In this document: positions 1 through 8,363 of the stretch, in pieces
Numbering within the stretch: position 1 is the first letter of the stretch
How the letters are laid out: the number at the start of each line of letters is the position of its first letter
DNA from: Arthrobacter_B sp038069765
GTDB taxonomy: Bacteria > Actinomycetota > Actinomycetes > Actinomycetales > Micrococcaceae
Assembly: GCF_038069765.1 (NCBI RefSeq)
Contig: NZ_JBBPFS010000001.1
Coordinates: 372,001 to 436,000, forward strand
Direction: 5' to 3'
Length of the DNA stretch: 64,000 bases
The notes under the pieces: model-generated
Database searches by the model: none
Told to the model about the DNA's origin: nothing
Seen by the model: the letters and a program-made list of their open reading frames with translations, nothing else
Program-made: the position numbers and the translations under genes

Positions 1-250
1 GCATGTGTACGCGCGGATCGCCGGTTGCCGGCCCGCCCACCAGCTCGTCAATGGTCACGCCGTAGGTCCTGGCCAGCGGCAGCAGCAGTTCCAGGGTGGG
101 CCGGCGCTGCCCGGATTCGAGCCTCGAGAGCGTACTCACGGAAATGCCGGTTGCTGTCGAAAGCGCTGCCAGTGTTGTGTTGCGGTCGGACCGCAGAGTG
201 CGGAGCCGGGGCCCGACTCCGCGCAGCGTGTCGTTTTCATCTGTGCTCAT
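1..250 (-). CDS. XRE-family helix-turn-helix regulator, N-terminal part (cut by window edge)
   Basis: The 83 visible residues start MSTDENDTLRGVGPRLRTLR and contain a lambda-repressor-type HTH (LAALSTATGISVSTLSRLES). The rest lies beyond the left edge; relatives often carry a C-terminal cupin domain, which cannot be checked here. It is transcribed away from the flavoprotein gene at 360, about 110 nt apart, so it is the likely local regulator of that gene. The start is the ATG whose complement lies at 248-250. Family assignment is secure from the HTH; ligand and target are inference. Confidence 0.85.
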   Translation of the reverse strand, partial: MSTDENDTLRGVGPRLRTLRSDRNTTLAALSTATGISVSTLSRLESGQRRPTLELLLPLARTYGVTIDELVGGPATGDPRVHM

Positions 251-259
251 GACTCGAGT

Positions 260-274
260 TTGCCATACCGGCAA
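260..274. promoter_or_regulatory. Candidate operator in XRE/flavoprotein divergent promoter
   Basis: Inverted repeat TTGCC-ATACC-GGCAA lies just upstream of the XRE start and between the two divergent genes. Arms are only 5 bp, so this is suggestive. It would suit dimeric binding by the XRE protein. Confidence 0.4.
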
Positions 275-359
275 TAAAGATTGCTGATGTGTCCAGGCCG
301 GATCCAGACTGGGAGGACGGCCGGGGCAGTGCCCGGCGACACGAATTCTGGAGGAAACC

Positions 360-1472
360 ATGGCAGGGAATGAAAGCACGACGGCGGAGCGGACGGCGCA
401 GGCAGCTGACCGGGCATCGGAGTACGACGTCGTCGTGGTCGGCGGTGCCGCAGCCGGCCTCAGCGGGGCACTGGCACTGGCCCGGGCGCGGCGGTCCGTG
501 GCAGTGGTGGATGCCGGAGATCCGCGCAACGCCCCGGCTGCCCACGTTCACAACTACTTGGGGCGCGAGGGTGCGGCCCCGGGTGAGCTCTACAAAGTTG
601 GCCGCGGTGAAGTGGCCGGCTACGGCGGCACTCTGATACCGGGCACGGTGTCCACCGTTACGCGGAATCCGGACGGACGGTTCGAGGTGCTGCTGGATGA
701 CGGCCGGCTGCTGCGCGCGCGCCGGGTGCTGGCCGCTTCCGGCGCCCGGGACGTGCTGCCGGATGTTCCCGGACTCGCGGAGCACTGGGGCACCGGAGTG
801 CTGCACTGCCCATACTGCCACGGCTGGGAAGTTCAGGACCGGGCCATCGGTATCCTGGCATCGGACCTTGGAGCGGCCCTCCACCAGGCGCTGCTGTGGC
901 GGCAGTGGAGCGATGACGTTGTCCTGTTCCTGAACGGATGCGGCGAGCCGGACGACGGACAGGCCGAGCAATTGGCCGCCCGCGGGATCCGGGTGGTGAG
1001 CGGCGAAGTTGCAGCAGTCGAGAGCACAACTGGTGAAGGCGAACCGGTGCTGTCCGGGGTCCGGCTGAGCTCCGGGGAACTGGTGCCGCGGCAGGCCGTG
1101 GTGGTGTTCTCGCGGCTCAGTGCACGGGCCGGATATCTTGCGGACCTGGGCATCAAGCCCGAGGAGCAGTTTATGGGTGAGCTTTCCATTGGTACGGCTG
1201 TGCCGGTCGATCCCGCGGGTGCCACGAGCATCCCCGGGGTCTACGCCGCCGGAAACCTGGCCGTGCCCATGATGCAGGTGATTGGCTCGGCTGCTGCGGG
1301 GCTTGCCGCCGGTGCTGCCATCAACGGCGATCTGATGGCCGAGGACACTGCGGAGGCCGTTGCCGCGTCCCGGCAGCGAGGCCTGCAGGACAGTGGCCCG
1401 GGCCGGCGGCTACAGCAGGTACAGCGGGGACGGCTGCGTCAGGAAGTCGCCCGGATGCGTGACGGGAGCTGA
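360..1472 (+). CDS. Thioredoxin-reductase-like FAD/NAD(P)-dependent oxidoreductase
   Basis: 370 residues of the class II pyridine-nucleotide-disulfide oxidoreductase fold. The FAD-binding motif VVGGAAAGLSGA is near residues 26-37. A CxxC pair (C150-P-Y-C153, in LHCPYCHGWE) sits where thioredoxin reductase has its redox-active cysteines, but with PY instead of AT between them. The family likely transfers electrons from NAD(P)H to a small disulfide or other acceptor; the substrate is unknown. GGAGG lies about 6 nt before the ATG. The last 63 nt overlap the convergent TetR gene, and the C-terminal tail from about residue 330 is low-complexity and Arg/Gln-rich, so the tail may be non-conserved. 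It is divergent from the XRE gene, a recurring arrangement for this family. Confidence 0.85.
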   Translation: MAGNESTTAERTAQAADRASEYDVVVVGGAAAGLSGALALARARRSVAVVDAGDPRNAPAAHVHNYLGREGAAPGELYKVGRGEVAGYGGTLIPGTVSTVTRNPDGRFEVLLDDGRLLRARRVLAASGARDVLPDVPGLAEHWGTGVLHCPYCHGWEVQDRAIGILASDLGAALHQALLWRQWSDDVVLFLNGCGEPDDGQAEQLAARGIRVVSGEVAAVESTTGEGEPVLSGVRLSSGELVPRQAVVVFSRLSARAGYLADLGIKPEEQFMGELSIGTAVPVDPAGATSIPGVYAAGNLAVPMMQVIGSAAAGLAAGAAINGDLMAEDTAEAVAASRQRGLQDSGPGRRLQQVQRGRLRQEVARMRDGS

Positions 1473-2072
1473 GAGCATCCCCGCGCAGGAGTCGATGAGG
1501 AAGTAGCCGACGCCGGCCCAGTTGGCCTTTTCCACTCCGTCCTGGACGCGCGCCTCGTATTCGCCGCACACCCCAAGCACCATGTTCCCGAGGATCCAGG
1601 ACCGGCCGTGCAGCACGGTGTTGGACGTGCCGCCGAGGGTGCCCTGGACGCGGCGGATCAGGTCCTCGGTCACCGGACTGGCTGTGGCGGTGCGGGCAAG
1701 GATCCCGTGGACGGAGGGGACCGCACGGATCTGGGACAGAAAGCGGGCGCGCCAGCTCGGAACCGGCAGCGAGGCAAGATGTTCGGTCCACGGCAGGATC
1801 AGGCAGGCCAGCAGGTCCGTCAGCGAGGCGTCGGCGCCCAGGGTCTCGGCCAGCTCCGACCGGCGCCGGTTCGTCTCGTCAACGTGGCGGGTGACCAGAG
1901 CGCGCAGCAGATCCTCGCGTCCGCCAAAGTGATAGGCGACGGCGGAGTGATTGGCCGTCCCGGCATGCTCGGCAATCCTTCGGTTGGAGACGGCATCGAT
2001 GCCGTGGAGGGCAAAGAGTTCCTCCGCGGCGTCGAGCAGGACGCTCCGTGCGTGTTCGCCGTGCTGACCCAT
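1410..2072 (-). CDS. TetR/AcrR-family transcriptional repressor
   Basis: 220 residues with an N-terminal TetR HTH (LFALHGIDAVSNRRIAEHAG, then SAVAYHFGGREDLL) and a divergent ligand-binding C-terminal half. The ATG at 2072 is preferred over one 18 nt upstream because GAGG lies 6 nt before it. It is divergent from the duplicated membrane protein gene at 2229, with a long palindrome between them. It therefore probably represses that exporter and itself. The 3' end overlaps the convergent flavoprotein gene by 63 nt. Confidence 0.88.
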   Translation of the reverse strand: MGQHGEHARSVLLDAAEELFALHGIDAVSNRRIAEHAGTANHSAVAYHFGGREDLLRALVTRHVDETNRRRSELAETLGADASLTDLLACLILPWTEHLASLPVPSWRARFLSQIRAVPSVHGILARTATASPVTEDLIRRVQGTLGGTSNTVLHGRSWILGNMVLGVCGEYEARVQDGVEKANWAGVGYFLIDSCAGMLSAPVTHPGDFLTQPSPLYLL

Positions 2073-2114
2073 GTGTTGTGCCTCGTTCATTCGTGATTGT
2101 TGCCTCGATTAACC

Positions 2115-2140
2115 AAATTTACGCCACATGGCGTAATTTT
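2115..2140. promoter_or_regulatory. TetR-type palindromic operator
   Basis: Near-perfect palindrome of AT-rich flanks around TTACGCC-ACAT-GGCGTAA (core 2119-2136). With flanks the arms are 11 nt with one mismatch. It lies between the divergent TetR gene and the membrane-protein gene, where an autoregulatory TetR operator is expected. Confidence 0.75.
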
Positions 2141-2228
2141 GACGAGTCGGTCCCACAGGCCGCGCATCCGGCCGTCCGGCCGGTGCGTTCCTCGCATCAC
2201 CATCGAATCACAGCACAGGAGCACGAGT

Positions 2229-4400
2229 TTGAGTCACATTTCCCCCACGTCCACCGACTATCCGCCGGGCAAAACTCCGGCGGAGCAGGGCGGGGAGCCG
2301 GAGGCAGCTGCCGCCGACCTCGAAGCAGCCGCGCTGAAGCGGGCCAAAGCAGAGAAAATTGGCCGCTACGTCGCCATGTTCCTCATGCCGCTGCTCATGG
2401 TGTCCATGCTGGTGGGCGGGTACCTCGCGGCAATGCACGCACCCACTCCCAACGACATGCCGATAGCGGTTTCCGGCACCGCTCAGCAGGCGGCCGCCTT
2501 TGCCGACTCGTTTGAGGCCGCGGACCCGGAGGCCGTCGACATCCGCGTTGTCGGAACCGCCGAAGATGCACGCCAGCTCGTTCTGGACCGCGAAGTCGCC
2601 GGAGCTGTTTCGCTGGCCGACGGCACCGCCACTCTGTACACAGCAGGAGCCGCCGGCGCCTCGCAGTCCGGCACGGTCACTGCCCTGGTCGCACCGCAGG
2701 TGCTTGCGCAGGGACTGGCCCTGCAGTCCGAGGACCTCGCCCCGCTGCCGGACAATGACTCGGCCGGTCTGGGTGCCATGTTCATGACCACCGCGCTGAT
2801 GCTCGCGGGCTACATGCCGCTGAGCCTGATCCTGTCCAACTCCCCGGAACTGATGAGGTTCCGGCGGTTTGTGCCCCTGCTGGCCGGCTGGTCCGCACTG
2901 ATCGCAGCACTGGTGTGGACCGTCGTCGGGCCTGTCATGGGCGTGGTTGAGGGACACACCGCCGCGGTGCTGGGCATCTGTGCGCTGTCGGTTTTTGCCG
3001 TCGGCAGCGTCCAGCTGTTCCTGACGCGCATCTTCGGCCCGATGGCCGTGCTGGTTGGCATGTTGTTCCTGATGGTGCTGGGTGTTCCCGCCTCCAACAT
3101 GAGCATGTCCGTGCATACGATGCCGGGGATCTATCCGTGGCTGCACAGCTTCCTTCCTGCAGCCGCCACCGGCGAATCACTGCGGTCGGTGCTCTTCTTC
3201 GACGGAAACGGTGTGGGCGGGCACCTGCTGGTGCTGGCCATCGGTGCCGCGGCTGCGCTGCTGCTCACCCTTGGCCTTGATGCCCTGAAGCGGCGCCGCA
3301 AGCCCGACGCCGCCCCGCTGGCGATCAACGTGGCCTCGCTGCACGGCGGGCCGCGTCCCAAGCGCCGCCGCTGGCGCTACGTCGCGCTGGCCGGTTTCCC
3401 GCTGGCCATGGTCACGATGATGCTGTCGTTCATGCTGGGAGCCATGTACCAGCCGGCACCGCGCGACATGCCGGTCGCCGTCGTCGGCACCACCGTTGAA
3501 CAGGCACAGCAGACGGTGTCCGGACTCGAGGAGAACATGGCCGGGCTCTTCGATCTGCAGGTGGTGGACTCCGCCGACGAGGCGCGGGAGCAGGTGCGGG
3601 ACCGCACTGTCGTGGCCGCCTTTGTTCTGCCCTCCGCCGAGAATCCCACAGCGTCCCTGATCAGCAATGAAGCCGCCGGCATGAGCCAGCAGCAGGTGGT
3701 GAACGCGGTGTTCGGCCAGGTTGCCGCCGGGCAGCAGGTGGAACTGAAGGCCGAGGATGTTGCGCCGCTCCGCGACGACGACTCCATGGGCATGGCCACC
3801 ATGTACCTGGCCATGGGCTGGATCATGGCAGGCTTCATGATCATTGTTGTCGGTTCCACCGCAGCACCGGCCAGCCGTCCGCTGCGCAAGCTGATACCGA
3901 TCGTTGCCGCCTGGGCCGTTGGAATCTCGGCGTTCCTCTGGGTCATCGCCGACGTGTTTGTCGGCGCGATCGACGGGCATTTCTGGCCGCTCCTCGGCGT
4001 CGGCGCCGTCGCGGTGTTCTGCGTGGCCATGTTCACCGCGGTCTTTGAGCGGTTCATGGGCATGCTGGCCATCCTGCCGGTGATCGGCATCCTGATGTTC
4101 CTGGGCGTCCCGGCCTCCGGTGCCGCCATGTCCATTTACATGGAACCGGAGATCTTCCGCTTCCTGCACGAAGTCCTGCCGATGCCCGCTGCCGTGGAAT
4201 CGATCCGCTCCATCCTGTACTTCGGCGGGGATACGGTTGGGTCGCACCTGCTGACCCTGGGAATCTGGGGTGCGGTCTCACTGGTGCTCCTGGTCATTAT
4301 TGACCGGGTCAAGCCCCCGCGCACCGAGCCGTACCCGGTTGACGAGCCTGCCGCCCAGACACCGGCTGCAGCCAAGGAAAAAGAGGCTGTTTCCGTCTAG
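2229..4400 (+). CDS. Tandemly duplicated ABC-2/DUF3533-like membrane protein, putative exporter
   Basis: 723 residues from a TTG start with AGGAG 7 nt upstream; reading further upstream would run through the promoter and operator. The protein is two copies of one unit, about residues 44-365 and 382-700. Each has one TM helix, an extracytoplasmic domain of about 150 residues opening with a P-x-D-M-P motif, then about five TM helices. The copies match at EDLAPLPDNDS / EDVAPLRDDDS and at LGVPASNMSMS / LGVPASGAAMS. Single-unit relatives belong to the YhgE/SNG1/DUF3533 group linked to efflux or envelope export. No ATPase gene is adjacent. Control by the divergent TetR is likely. The substrate is unknown. 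Confidence 0.75.
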   Translation: MSHISPTSTDYPPGKTPAEQGGEPEAAAADLEAAALKRAKAEKIGRYVAMFLMPLLMVSMLVGGYLAAMHAPTPNDMPIAVSGTAQQAAAFADSFEAADPEAVDIRVVGTAEDARQLVLDREVAGAVSLADGTATLYTAGAAGASQSGTVTALVAPQVLAQGLALQSEDLAPLPDNDSAGLGAMFMTTALMLAGYMPLSLILSNSPELMRFRRFVPLLAGWSALIAALVWTVVGPVMGVVEGHTAAVLGICALSVFAVGSVQLFLTRIFGPMAVLVGMLFLMVLGVPASNMSMSVHTMPGIYPWLHSFLPAAATGESLRSVLFFDGNGVGGHLLVLAIGAAAALLLTLGLDALKRRRKPDAAPLAINVASLHGGPRPKRRRWRYVALAGFPLAMVTMMLSFMLGAMYQPAPRDMPVAVVGTTVEQAQQTVSGLEENMAGLFDLQVVDSADEAREQVRDRTVVAAFVLPSAENPTASLISNEAAGMSQQQVVNAVFGQVAAGQQVELKAEDVAPLRDDDSMGMATMYLAMGWIMAGFMIIVVGSTAAPASRPLRKLIPIVAAWAVGISAFLWVIADVFVGAIDGHFWPLLGVGAVAVFCVAMFTAVFERFMGMLAILPVIGILMFLGVPASGAAMSIYMEPEIFRFLHEVLPMPAAVESIRSILYFGGDTVGSHLLTLGIWGAVSLVLLVIIDRVKPPRTEPYPVDEPAAQTPAAAKEKEAVSV

Positions 4401-4450
4401 GCGGAACAACGGGTAGCCGGCGCGACCGGTGTCCGAGCCCAGTACGACAA

Positions 4451-4482
4451 CGAAGGGCCGCTGCCAAGGCAGCGGCCCTTCG
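4451..4482. terminator. Strong hairpin, likely transcription terminator
   Basis: Perfect 15-bp stem starting CGAAGGGCCG with a 2-nt AA gap, about 50 nt after the exporter stop codon. There is no T-tract, as is common in actinobacterial terminators. Confidence 0.7.
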
Positions 4483-4671
4483 CCGTCTGGGGACCGGGAA
4501 GCCTCCGATGGTCTCAAACGGAGACCTCCCGCAGGTCGCACCCCCGGGTTTCCCCGGGCACGCGGCCCTGGCGGGTGTCTCTAGTTCCCGCCTAGGACAC
4601 TCTGCACCGGCCGGATGCTGTTAATCCTCAAGTTTGGCGCAGGATTGGCGCAAGAAAGCACCAAACCTCTC

Positions 4672-4700
4672 TTGACCGCTGAAATGTTAGCGTTCACAAT
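4672..4700 (+). promoter_or_regulatory. ytf promoter with LacI-family operator
   Basis: TTGACC at 4672-4677, a 17-nt spacer and CACAAT at 4695-4700 form a plausible vegetative promoter. The cre-like pseudopalindrome TGTTAGCGTTCACA (4685-4698) lies in the spacer and -10. Its central CG is typical of LacI/CcpA-family operators, so binding would block polymerase. No LacI-family gene is in the window, so the regulator must be encoded elsewhere. Confidence 0.65.
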
Positions 4701-4779
4701 TTGCGGCAAGGCATCCCCACGCCCCCGCAGCAACGATGGTGCGTAACTCCCGCTGCGGTCCGAAAACTAGGAGGCAGCA

Positions 4780-5748
4780 GTGTTTAAGAAGACTCTCGTG
4801 ACGGCCCTGGCCGTTTCCGCCCTCGCCCTTTCCGCCTGCGGCGCATCGGACAGCGGATCCGGTACCGATGACGGCATCACCATGGGCTTCGCTCAGGTGG
4901 GGGCGGAAAGCGGCTGGCGTACTGCCAACACCAAATCTATCCAGGAAGCCGCAGAGACCGCCGGCGTTGATCTGAAATTCTCCGATGCCCAGCAAAAGCA
5001 GGAGAACCAAATCAAAGCCATACGCTCCTATATCCAGCAAAAGGTGGATGTCATCGCCTTCTCGCCGGTGGTCGAATCGGGGTGGGACACGGTGTTGAAG
5101 GAAGCCAGGGACGCGGACATTCCGGTGATCCTGACCGACCGGGCTGTCGATTCCGCAGACACCTCCCTCTACCAAACGTTCCTCGGTTCAGACTTTGTGG
5201 AAGAGGGGAAAAAAGCCGGGGACTGGCTGGTCCAGGATTCGGCTGCGACGGAGGGGCCGGTGAACATCGTGGAGCTGCAGGGGACCACGGGAGCGGCCCC
5301 GGCCATCGACCGCAAGGAAGGATTCGAAGCGGCCATCACCGCCGACCCCGACCTCACGATTGTGCAGTCCCAGACCGGCGACTTTACGCGCAGCGGCGGA
5401 AAGCAGGTCATGGAGGCGTTCCTCAAGAACACACCTGACATCGACGTCGTCTATGCCCACAACGACGACATGGGCCTTGGCGCCATCGAAGCGATCGAAG
5501 CAGCAGGAAAAGTACCCGGAGTGGACATCAAGATCATCACAGTGGACGCGGTGAAGGACGGAATGACTGCCCTTTCGGAAGGAAGGATCAACTACATCGT
5601 GGAGTGCAATCCGCTGTTGGGCGAGCAGTTGATGGAGCTGGCGGAGAAGGTTGTGGCCGGTGAAGAAGTACCCGAGCGGGTCGTGACGGAGGAGACGGCG
5701 TTCACGCCCGAACAGGCCAAGGAAGTCCTCGCCAGCCGCGAATACTAG
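4780..5748 (+). CDS. ytfQ: Galactofuranose-type sugar ABC transporter substrate-binding lipoprotein
   Basis: 322 residues. GTG start with AGGAGG about 6 nt upstream. A lipoprotein signal peptide ends in the lipobox LSAC, so the mature protein is probably anchored to the outer membrane face by Cys20. The periplasmic-binding-protein-type fold closely follows E. coli YtfQ, including GFAQVGAESGWR, QQKQENQIKAIRSY, the ELQGTTGAAPAIDRK region and VYAHNDDMGLGAIEAI. YtfQ binds galactofuranose, so a furanose sugar is the likely ligand. It is the first gene of a four-gene operon in the same order as E. coli ytfQRT-yjfF. A hairpin after its stop may keep its mRNA in excess over the other genes. Confidence 0.88.
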   Translation: MFKKTLVTALAVSALALSACGASDSGSGTDDGITMGFAQVGAESGWRTANTKSIQEAAETAGVDLKFSDAQQKQENQIKAIRSYIQQKVDVIAFSPVVESGWDTVLKEARDADIPVILTDRAVDSADTSLYQTFLGSDFVEEGKKAGDWLVQDSAATEGPVNIVELQGTTGAAPAIDRKEGFEAAITADPDLTIVQSQTGDFTRSGGKQVMEAFLKNTPDIDVVYAHNDDMGLGAIEAIEAAGKVPGVDIKIITVDAVKDGMTALSEGRINYIVECNPLLGEQLMELAEKVVAGEEVPERVVTEETAFTPEQAKEVLASREY

Positions 5749-5760
5749 GGCACGTAAACC

Positions 5761-5791
5761 GGGGTGCGGCGGGCCGGCCCCGCCGCACCCC
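5761..5791 (+). other. Intercistronic hairpin between ytfQ and ytfR
   Basis: GGGGTGCGGC pairs perfectly with GCCGCACCCC, with a GC-rich loop that can pair further. It starts 12 nt after the ytfQ stop codon. Such stems often stabilise the upstream message or attenuate downstream transcription, giving more binding protein than transporter. Confidence 0.6.
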
Positions 5792-5811
5792 CGTACAGAA
5801 AAGACGCAAAC

Positions 5812-7335
5812 ATGACCGAGATCCTTCCAGTGGTGGAGATGCACGGAATTTCCATTGAGTTCCCCGGGGTAAAAGCCCTGGACGGCGTGGACTTCAGGCT
5901 CTTTCCCGGCGAGGTGCATGCCCTCATGGGGGAAAACGGCGCAGGAAAATCAACACTCATCAAGGCACTGACCGGCGTCTATCCCATTGACAGCGGCACG
6001 ATCACTGTCCTGGGCGCAAGCCACGTGTTCACCACCCCTGCGGAAGCGCAAAATGCCGGAATCAGCACCGTCTACCAAGAAGTGAATCTCTGCCCCAACC
6101 TGTCGGTGGGAGAAAACATCCTCCTGGGAAGAGAACCGCGGAGGTTCGGGGGCATCCACTGGAAAGAAGTCCGCAGAAGGGCCCGCGAGGTCCTCGAGCA
6201 GCTCCAGCTGGGACACATTGACCCCGGCTCCATCCTCTCCGGCCACTCCATCGCCCTCCAGCAACTGCTTGCCATCGCCCGGTCCGTCCAGATTGACGCG
6301 AGGGTTCTCATCTTGGACGAGCCCACGTCCAGCCTGGATGCAGACGAGGTGCAGCAGCTGTTTTCCGTGATCCGCACGCTTCGGAGCAGGGGTGTGGCCA
6401 TCCTGTTCGTTTCGCATTTCCTGGAACAGGTCTATGAGATTTCCGACCGTATGACCGTCCTCCGCAATGGAAAACTTGTCGGGGAATACCTGACCCGGGA
6501 CCTGCCGCGTATGGACCTCATTGCCAAGATGATCGGCAAGGATCTGGAAGTCCTTGACGAGCTCGACCGGGCCGAAGCGGTTCGCCAGCCTGAACAGGCA
6601 GCCTTGACTCCGTTTCTTCAGGTGGAGGATTTCGGCCGGAAGGGGTCGGTCGGCAATATCAACTTTGCCATCGAGCCTGGGCAGATCCTTGGGCTTGCCG
6701 GCTTGCTGGGATCAGGACGCACGGAAACTGCACGGCTTCTTTTCGGCGCCGACCGGGCGGATCGGGGGACCTTGCTGCTGGACGGCGTCCGCCGCACCCT
6801 GCGTAGTCCGCGGGCGGCCATCAGCCGGGGGATCGGGTTCTCTTCGGAGAACCGCAAGGAGGAAGGACTGGTCAGTGACCTCTCGGTTCAAGACAACCTT
6901 GTGCTGGCGATGCAGGCGAGCAAGGGATGGCTGCGGAAGATCCCGCGCCATATCCAGGATCAGCTCACCGCGAAGTTTATCGAAGCCCTGGATATCCGTC
7001 CCGCGAACAAAGAGGCCCTGGTGCGGAACCTCAGCGGCGGGAACCAGCAAAAAGTGCTGCTTGCCCGGTGGCTGATCACTCAACCGAAGCTGCTGATCCT
7101 GGACGAGCCGACGCGCGGCATCGATATTGGAGCGAAAACACAGATCCAGGTCCTCATCAGCAGCCTCGCTGCCGAGGGCATGGCCATCATCTTTATTTCC
7201 GCCGAGCTGGAGGAGGTCCTTCGCCTCAGCGACCATATTGCGGTTCTCCGGGACCGCGAGATGGTGGCGGCCCTGCCCAACCACGGAGCCACCATGGAAG
7301 ACGTCATGACAATCATTGCAGGGGGCAGAGCATGA
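5812..7335 (+). CDS. ytfR: Sugar ABC transporter ATP-binding protein (two nucleotide-binding domains)
   Basis: 507 residues. The first domain has a canonical Walker A (GENGAGKST, about residues 40-48) and Walker B/D-loop (LILDEPTSSLD). Its signature is degenerate (LSGHSIALQQL). The second has a degenerate Walker A (GLLGSGRTE) but a canonical signature (LSGGNQQKVLLARW) and LILDEPTRGID. This asymmetry is usual in RbsA/MglA-type carbohydrate importers. The ATG at 5812 is chosen because the open frame upstream runs through the intercistronic hairpin; the ribosome site (GAAAAG) is weak. The stop overlaps the ytfT start as ATGA, indicating translational coupling. Confidence 0.92.
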   Translation: MTEILPVVEMHGISIEFPGVKALDGVDFRLFPGEVHALMGENGAGKSTLIKALTGVYPIDSGTITVLGASHVFTTPAEAQNAGISTVYQEVNLCPNLSVGENILLGREPRRFGGIHWKEVRRRAREVLEQLQLGHIDPGSILSGHSIALQQLLAIARSVQIDARVLILDEPTSSLDADEVQQLFSVIRTLRSRGVAILFVSHFLEQVYEISDRMTVLRNGKLVGEYLTRDLPRMDLIAKMIGKDLEVLDELDRAEAVRQPEQAALTPFLQVEDFGRKGSVGNINFAIEPGQILGLAGLLGSGRTETARLLFGADRADRGTLLLDGVRRTLRSPRAAISRGIGFSSENRKEEGLVSDLSVQDNLVLAMQASKGWLRKIPRHIQDQLTAKFIEALDIRPANKEALVRNLSGGNQQKVLLARWLITQPKLLILDEPTRGIDIGAKTQIQVLISSLAAEGMAIIFISAELEEVLRLSDHIAVLRDREMVAALPNHGATMEDVMTIIAGGRA

Positions 7336-8363
7336 ACGCCGTCTTCCGGCACCGCCTCACCTGGCCGGCCCTTGCCCTGCTCCTGCTGCTGCTTCTGAAC
7401 CAGGTGTTCCGGGCGGATTTTCTCTCCGTCCGGGTTCAGGACGGCCACCTGTACGGGAGCCTGATCGATATTCTCCGCAACGGAGCACCCACCATCCTGA
7501 TCGCGCTGGGCATGACGCTGGTCATCGCGTCGCGGGGGATTGACCTTTCCGTGGGCGCCATCGCCGCCATTGCAGGCGCTGTCTCGTGTACGTATATCTA
7601 CAACTCGCCCGATCCCGGCTCGGTTGAAACGGCAATGACCGGGGTGGTCATTGCTGTGGGTGCCGGCCTTGCCCTGGGGGCCTGGAACGGCTTCCTGGTG
7701 TCCGTGATCGGAATTCAGCCGATCATTGCCACACTGGTCCTCATGACAGCGGGGCGCGGACTGGCTCAGCTCATCACCGACGGTCAGATCATTTCCGTTT
7801 CCAATGAGCCCTACCGCGCTATCGGTGCCGGGTTCTTTCTGACCCTCCCCATTTCGATCCTCATCGCGGCCGCCGCCTTTGCAGCAGCCGGGCTGCTTAC
7901 CCGGCGGACCGCCCTGGGGACTCTCATTGAAGCCGTGGGGGTCAACCCGGTGGCCAGCCGCCTGGCCGGCCTCAACGCCCGAAGCCTTACCTGGACCGTG
8001 TACATTTTCAGCGGCTTTTGCGCCGCTGTGGCCGGGTTGATGATCAGTTCCAATGTCACGGCGGCCGACGCCAACAATGCGGCACTTTTTATTGAAATGG
8101 ATGCGATTCTTGCGGTCGTTATCGGCGGCACGTCACTGGCAGGCGGTCGTTACAGCCTGGTGGGAACACTCATTGGAGCGCTGATTATCCAAACGCTTAC
8201 GACAACTGTTTACACCTTGGGAATTCCGCCCGAGGTGACGCTGGTCTTCAAGGCGCTGGTCGTCATCATTGTCTGCCTGCTGCAATCGCCCAAAGCGCGG
8301 ACACTGCTCCGGCAGCGCAAACGCCCCGCTGCCAAAACCCGCGAAACGAGGGTAGCCGTCTGA
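7332..8363 (+). CDS. ytfT: Sugar ABC transporter permease
   Basis: 343 residues with about nine hydrophobic segments and the BPD_transp_2 signature region SRGIDLSVGAIAAIAGA. The ATG overlaps the ytfR stop by 4 nt. It is one of two permeases forming the membrane channel for the YtfQ-delivered sugar. The C-terminus is a basic cytoplasmic tail (LLRQRKRPAAKTRETR). Assignment rests on family motifs and gene order. Confidence 0.9.
   Translation: MNAVFRHRLTWPALALLLLLLLNQVFRADFLSVRVQDGHLYGSLIDILRNGAPTILIALGMTLVIASRGIDLSVGAIAAIAGAVSCTYIYNSPDPGSVETAMTGVVIAVGAGLALGAWNGFLVSVIGIQPIIATLVLMTAGRGLAQLITDGQIISVSNEPYRAIGAGFFLTLPISILIAAAAFAAAGLLTRRTALGTLIEAVGVNPVASRLAGLNARSLTWTVYIFSGFCAAVAGLMISSNVTAADANNAALFIEMDAILAVVIGGTSLAGGRYSLVGTLIGALIIQTLTTTVYTLGIPPEVTLVFKALVVIIVCLLQSPKARTLLRQRKRPAAKTRETRVAV

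Larger units (their letters stand above)
4401..4779. other. 379-nt intergenic region before the sugar ABC operon
   Basis: Contains a strong hairpin at 4451-4482 and a sigma70-like promoter with operator at 4672-4700. Between them (4483-4671) no convincing gene, RNA gene or further repeat is seen. Confidence 0.6.

Noticed and set aside
3177..4247. Long open frame antisense to the duplicated membrane protein gene
   Set aside because: His/Gly/Arg-rich, no domain, no ribosome site; a product of GC-biased third positions in the sense gene.
5764..5811. 16-codon N-terminal extension of ytfR
   Set aside because: Would run through the intercistronic hairpin; homology starts at the ATG at 5812.
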